Below are positions 5,734 through 5,747 of a stretch of DNA of 5,747 nucleotides, one piece after another. The DNA is from a bacterium (GTDB taxonomy: Bacteria > Bdellovibrionota > FAC87 > UBA2466). How positions within the stretch are numbered: the first letter of the stretch is position 1; each line of letters starts with the position of its first letter. The DNA is taken from positions 1-5,747 of the forward strand of contig JALHPX010000222.1 in NCBI GenBank assembly GCA_022842225.1, given 5' to 3'. Both the position numbers and the translations under genes were made by a program. Below the pieces are notes generated by a model, which was given only the letters and a program-made list of their open reading frames with translations, was not told where the DNA came from and searched no databases.

Positions 5734-5747
5734 AGATCGGAAGAGCG
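5734..5747 (+). other. Illumina TruSeq adapter remnant at contig end
   Basis: The last 14 bases, AGATCGGAAGAGCG, are identical to the first 14 bases of the TruSeq read-2 adapter. The final G distinguishes it from the read-1 version, which continues AC. The exact match at the extreme end of the contig makes library contamination far more likely than chance. In the HlyD frame it would add false residues R-S-S-D upstream of the membrane anchor. Confidence 0.95.

Noticed and set aside
1..5747. CRISPR array, insertion sequence, tRNA/rRNA or riboswitch
   Set aside because: No regularly spaced repeats, transposase motifs, terminal inverted repeats or RNA-like structured region were seen. Coding sequence accounts for all but the 99-bp divergent region.

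Overview
The window looks like one short contig from a Gram-negative bacterium, probably a proteobacterium or relative such as Bdellovibrionota. The evidence is a TolC-type outer-membrane factor, a periplasmic adaptor, a LolA-like periplasmic protein and an RND/MMPL inner-membrane transporter. Base composition is roughly balanced by eye. I cannot name a genus. Both ends cut through genes, and the right end carries 14 bases identical to the Illumina TruSeq adapter, so those bases are probably not genomic.

Left half (1-2527, minus strand): one uninterrupted reading frame starts at 2527 and runs off the left edge. Its first 781 codons encode a complete 12-helix RND/MMPL-family exporter. With no stop codon, the same frame continues into a signal peptide and the beginning of a LolA-like 'outer membrane lipoprotein-sorting' protein. 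The second part also has its own strong Shine-Dalgarno sequence and ATG at 184. The locus is therefore a true RND-LolA fusion, a fusion with internal initiation, or two ordinary genes joined by a one-base homopolymer error.

Middle (2528-3370): a 99-bp divergent intergenic region holds two copies of a 19-bp palindrome, ATGTTAAC-N3-GTtAACAT, placed 23 bp centre to centre. They lie between the RND gene and a plus-strand TetR-family regulator with a C-terminal WHG-type domain. This is the expected layout of a regulator controlling itself and the neighbouring exporter.

Right half (3367-5733, minus strand): a TolC-family outer-membrane protein lies downstream of a HlyD-type membrane-fusion protein, with a 4-base ATGA overlap. 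The HlyD gene is open to the contig edge and lacks its first codons. The inner-membrane pump that completes this tripartite exporter was probably encoded beyond the edge. The tetR and tolC stop codons overlap tail to tail, leaving no room for a terminator.

In working terms, the RND pump and the LolA-like chaperone probably move a hydrophobic or lipid-like molecule from the inner membrane across the periplasm under TetR control. The HlyD/TolC pair is a separate envelope-spanning exporter that happens to converge on it. No RNA genes, mobile elements or CRISPR arrays are visible. Coding sequence fills everything except the 99-bp divergent promoter region.
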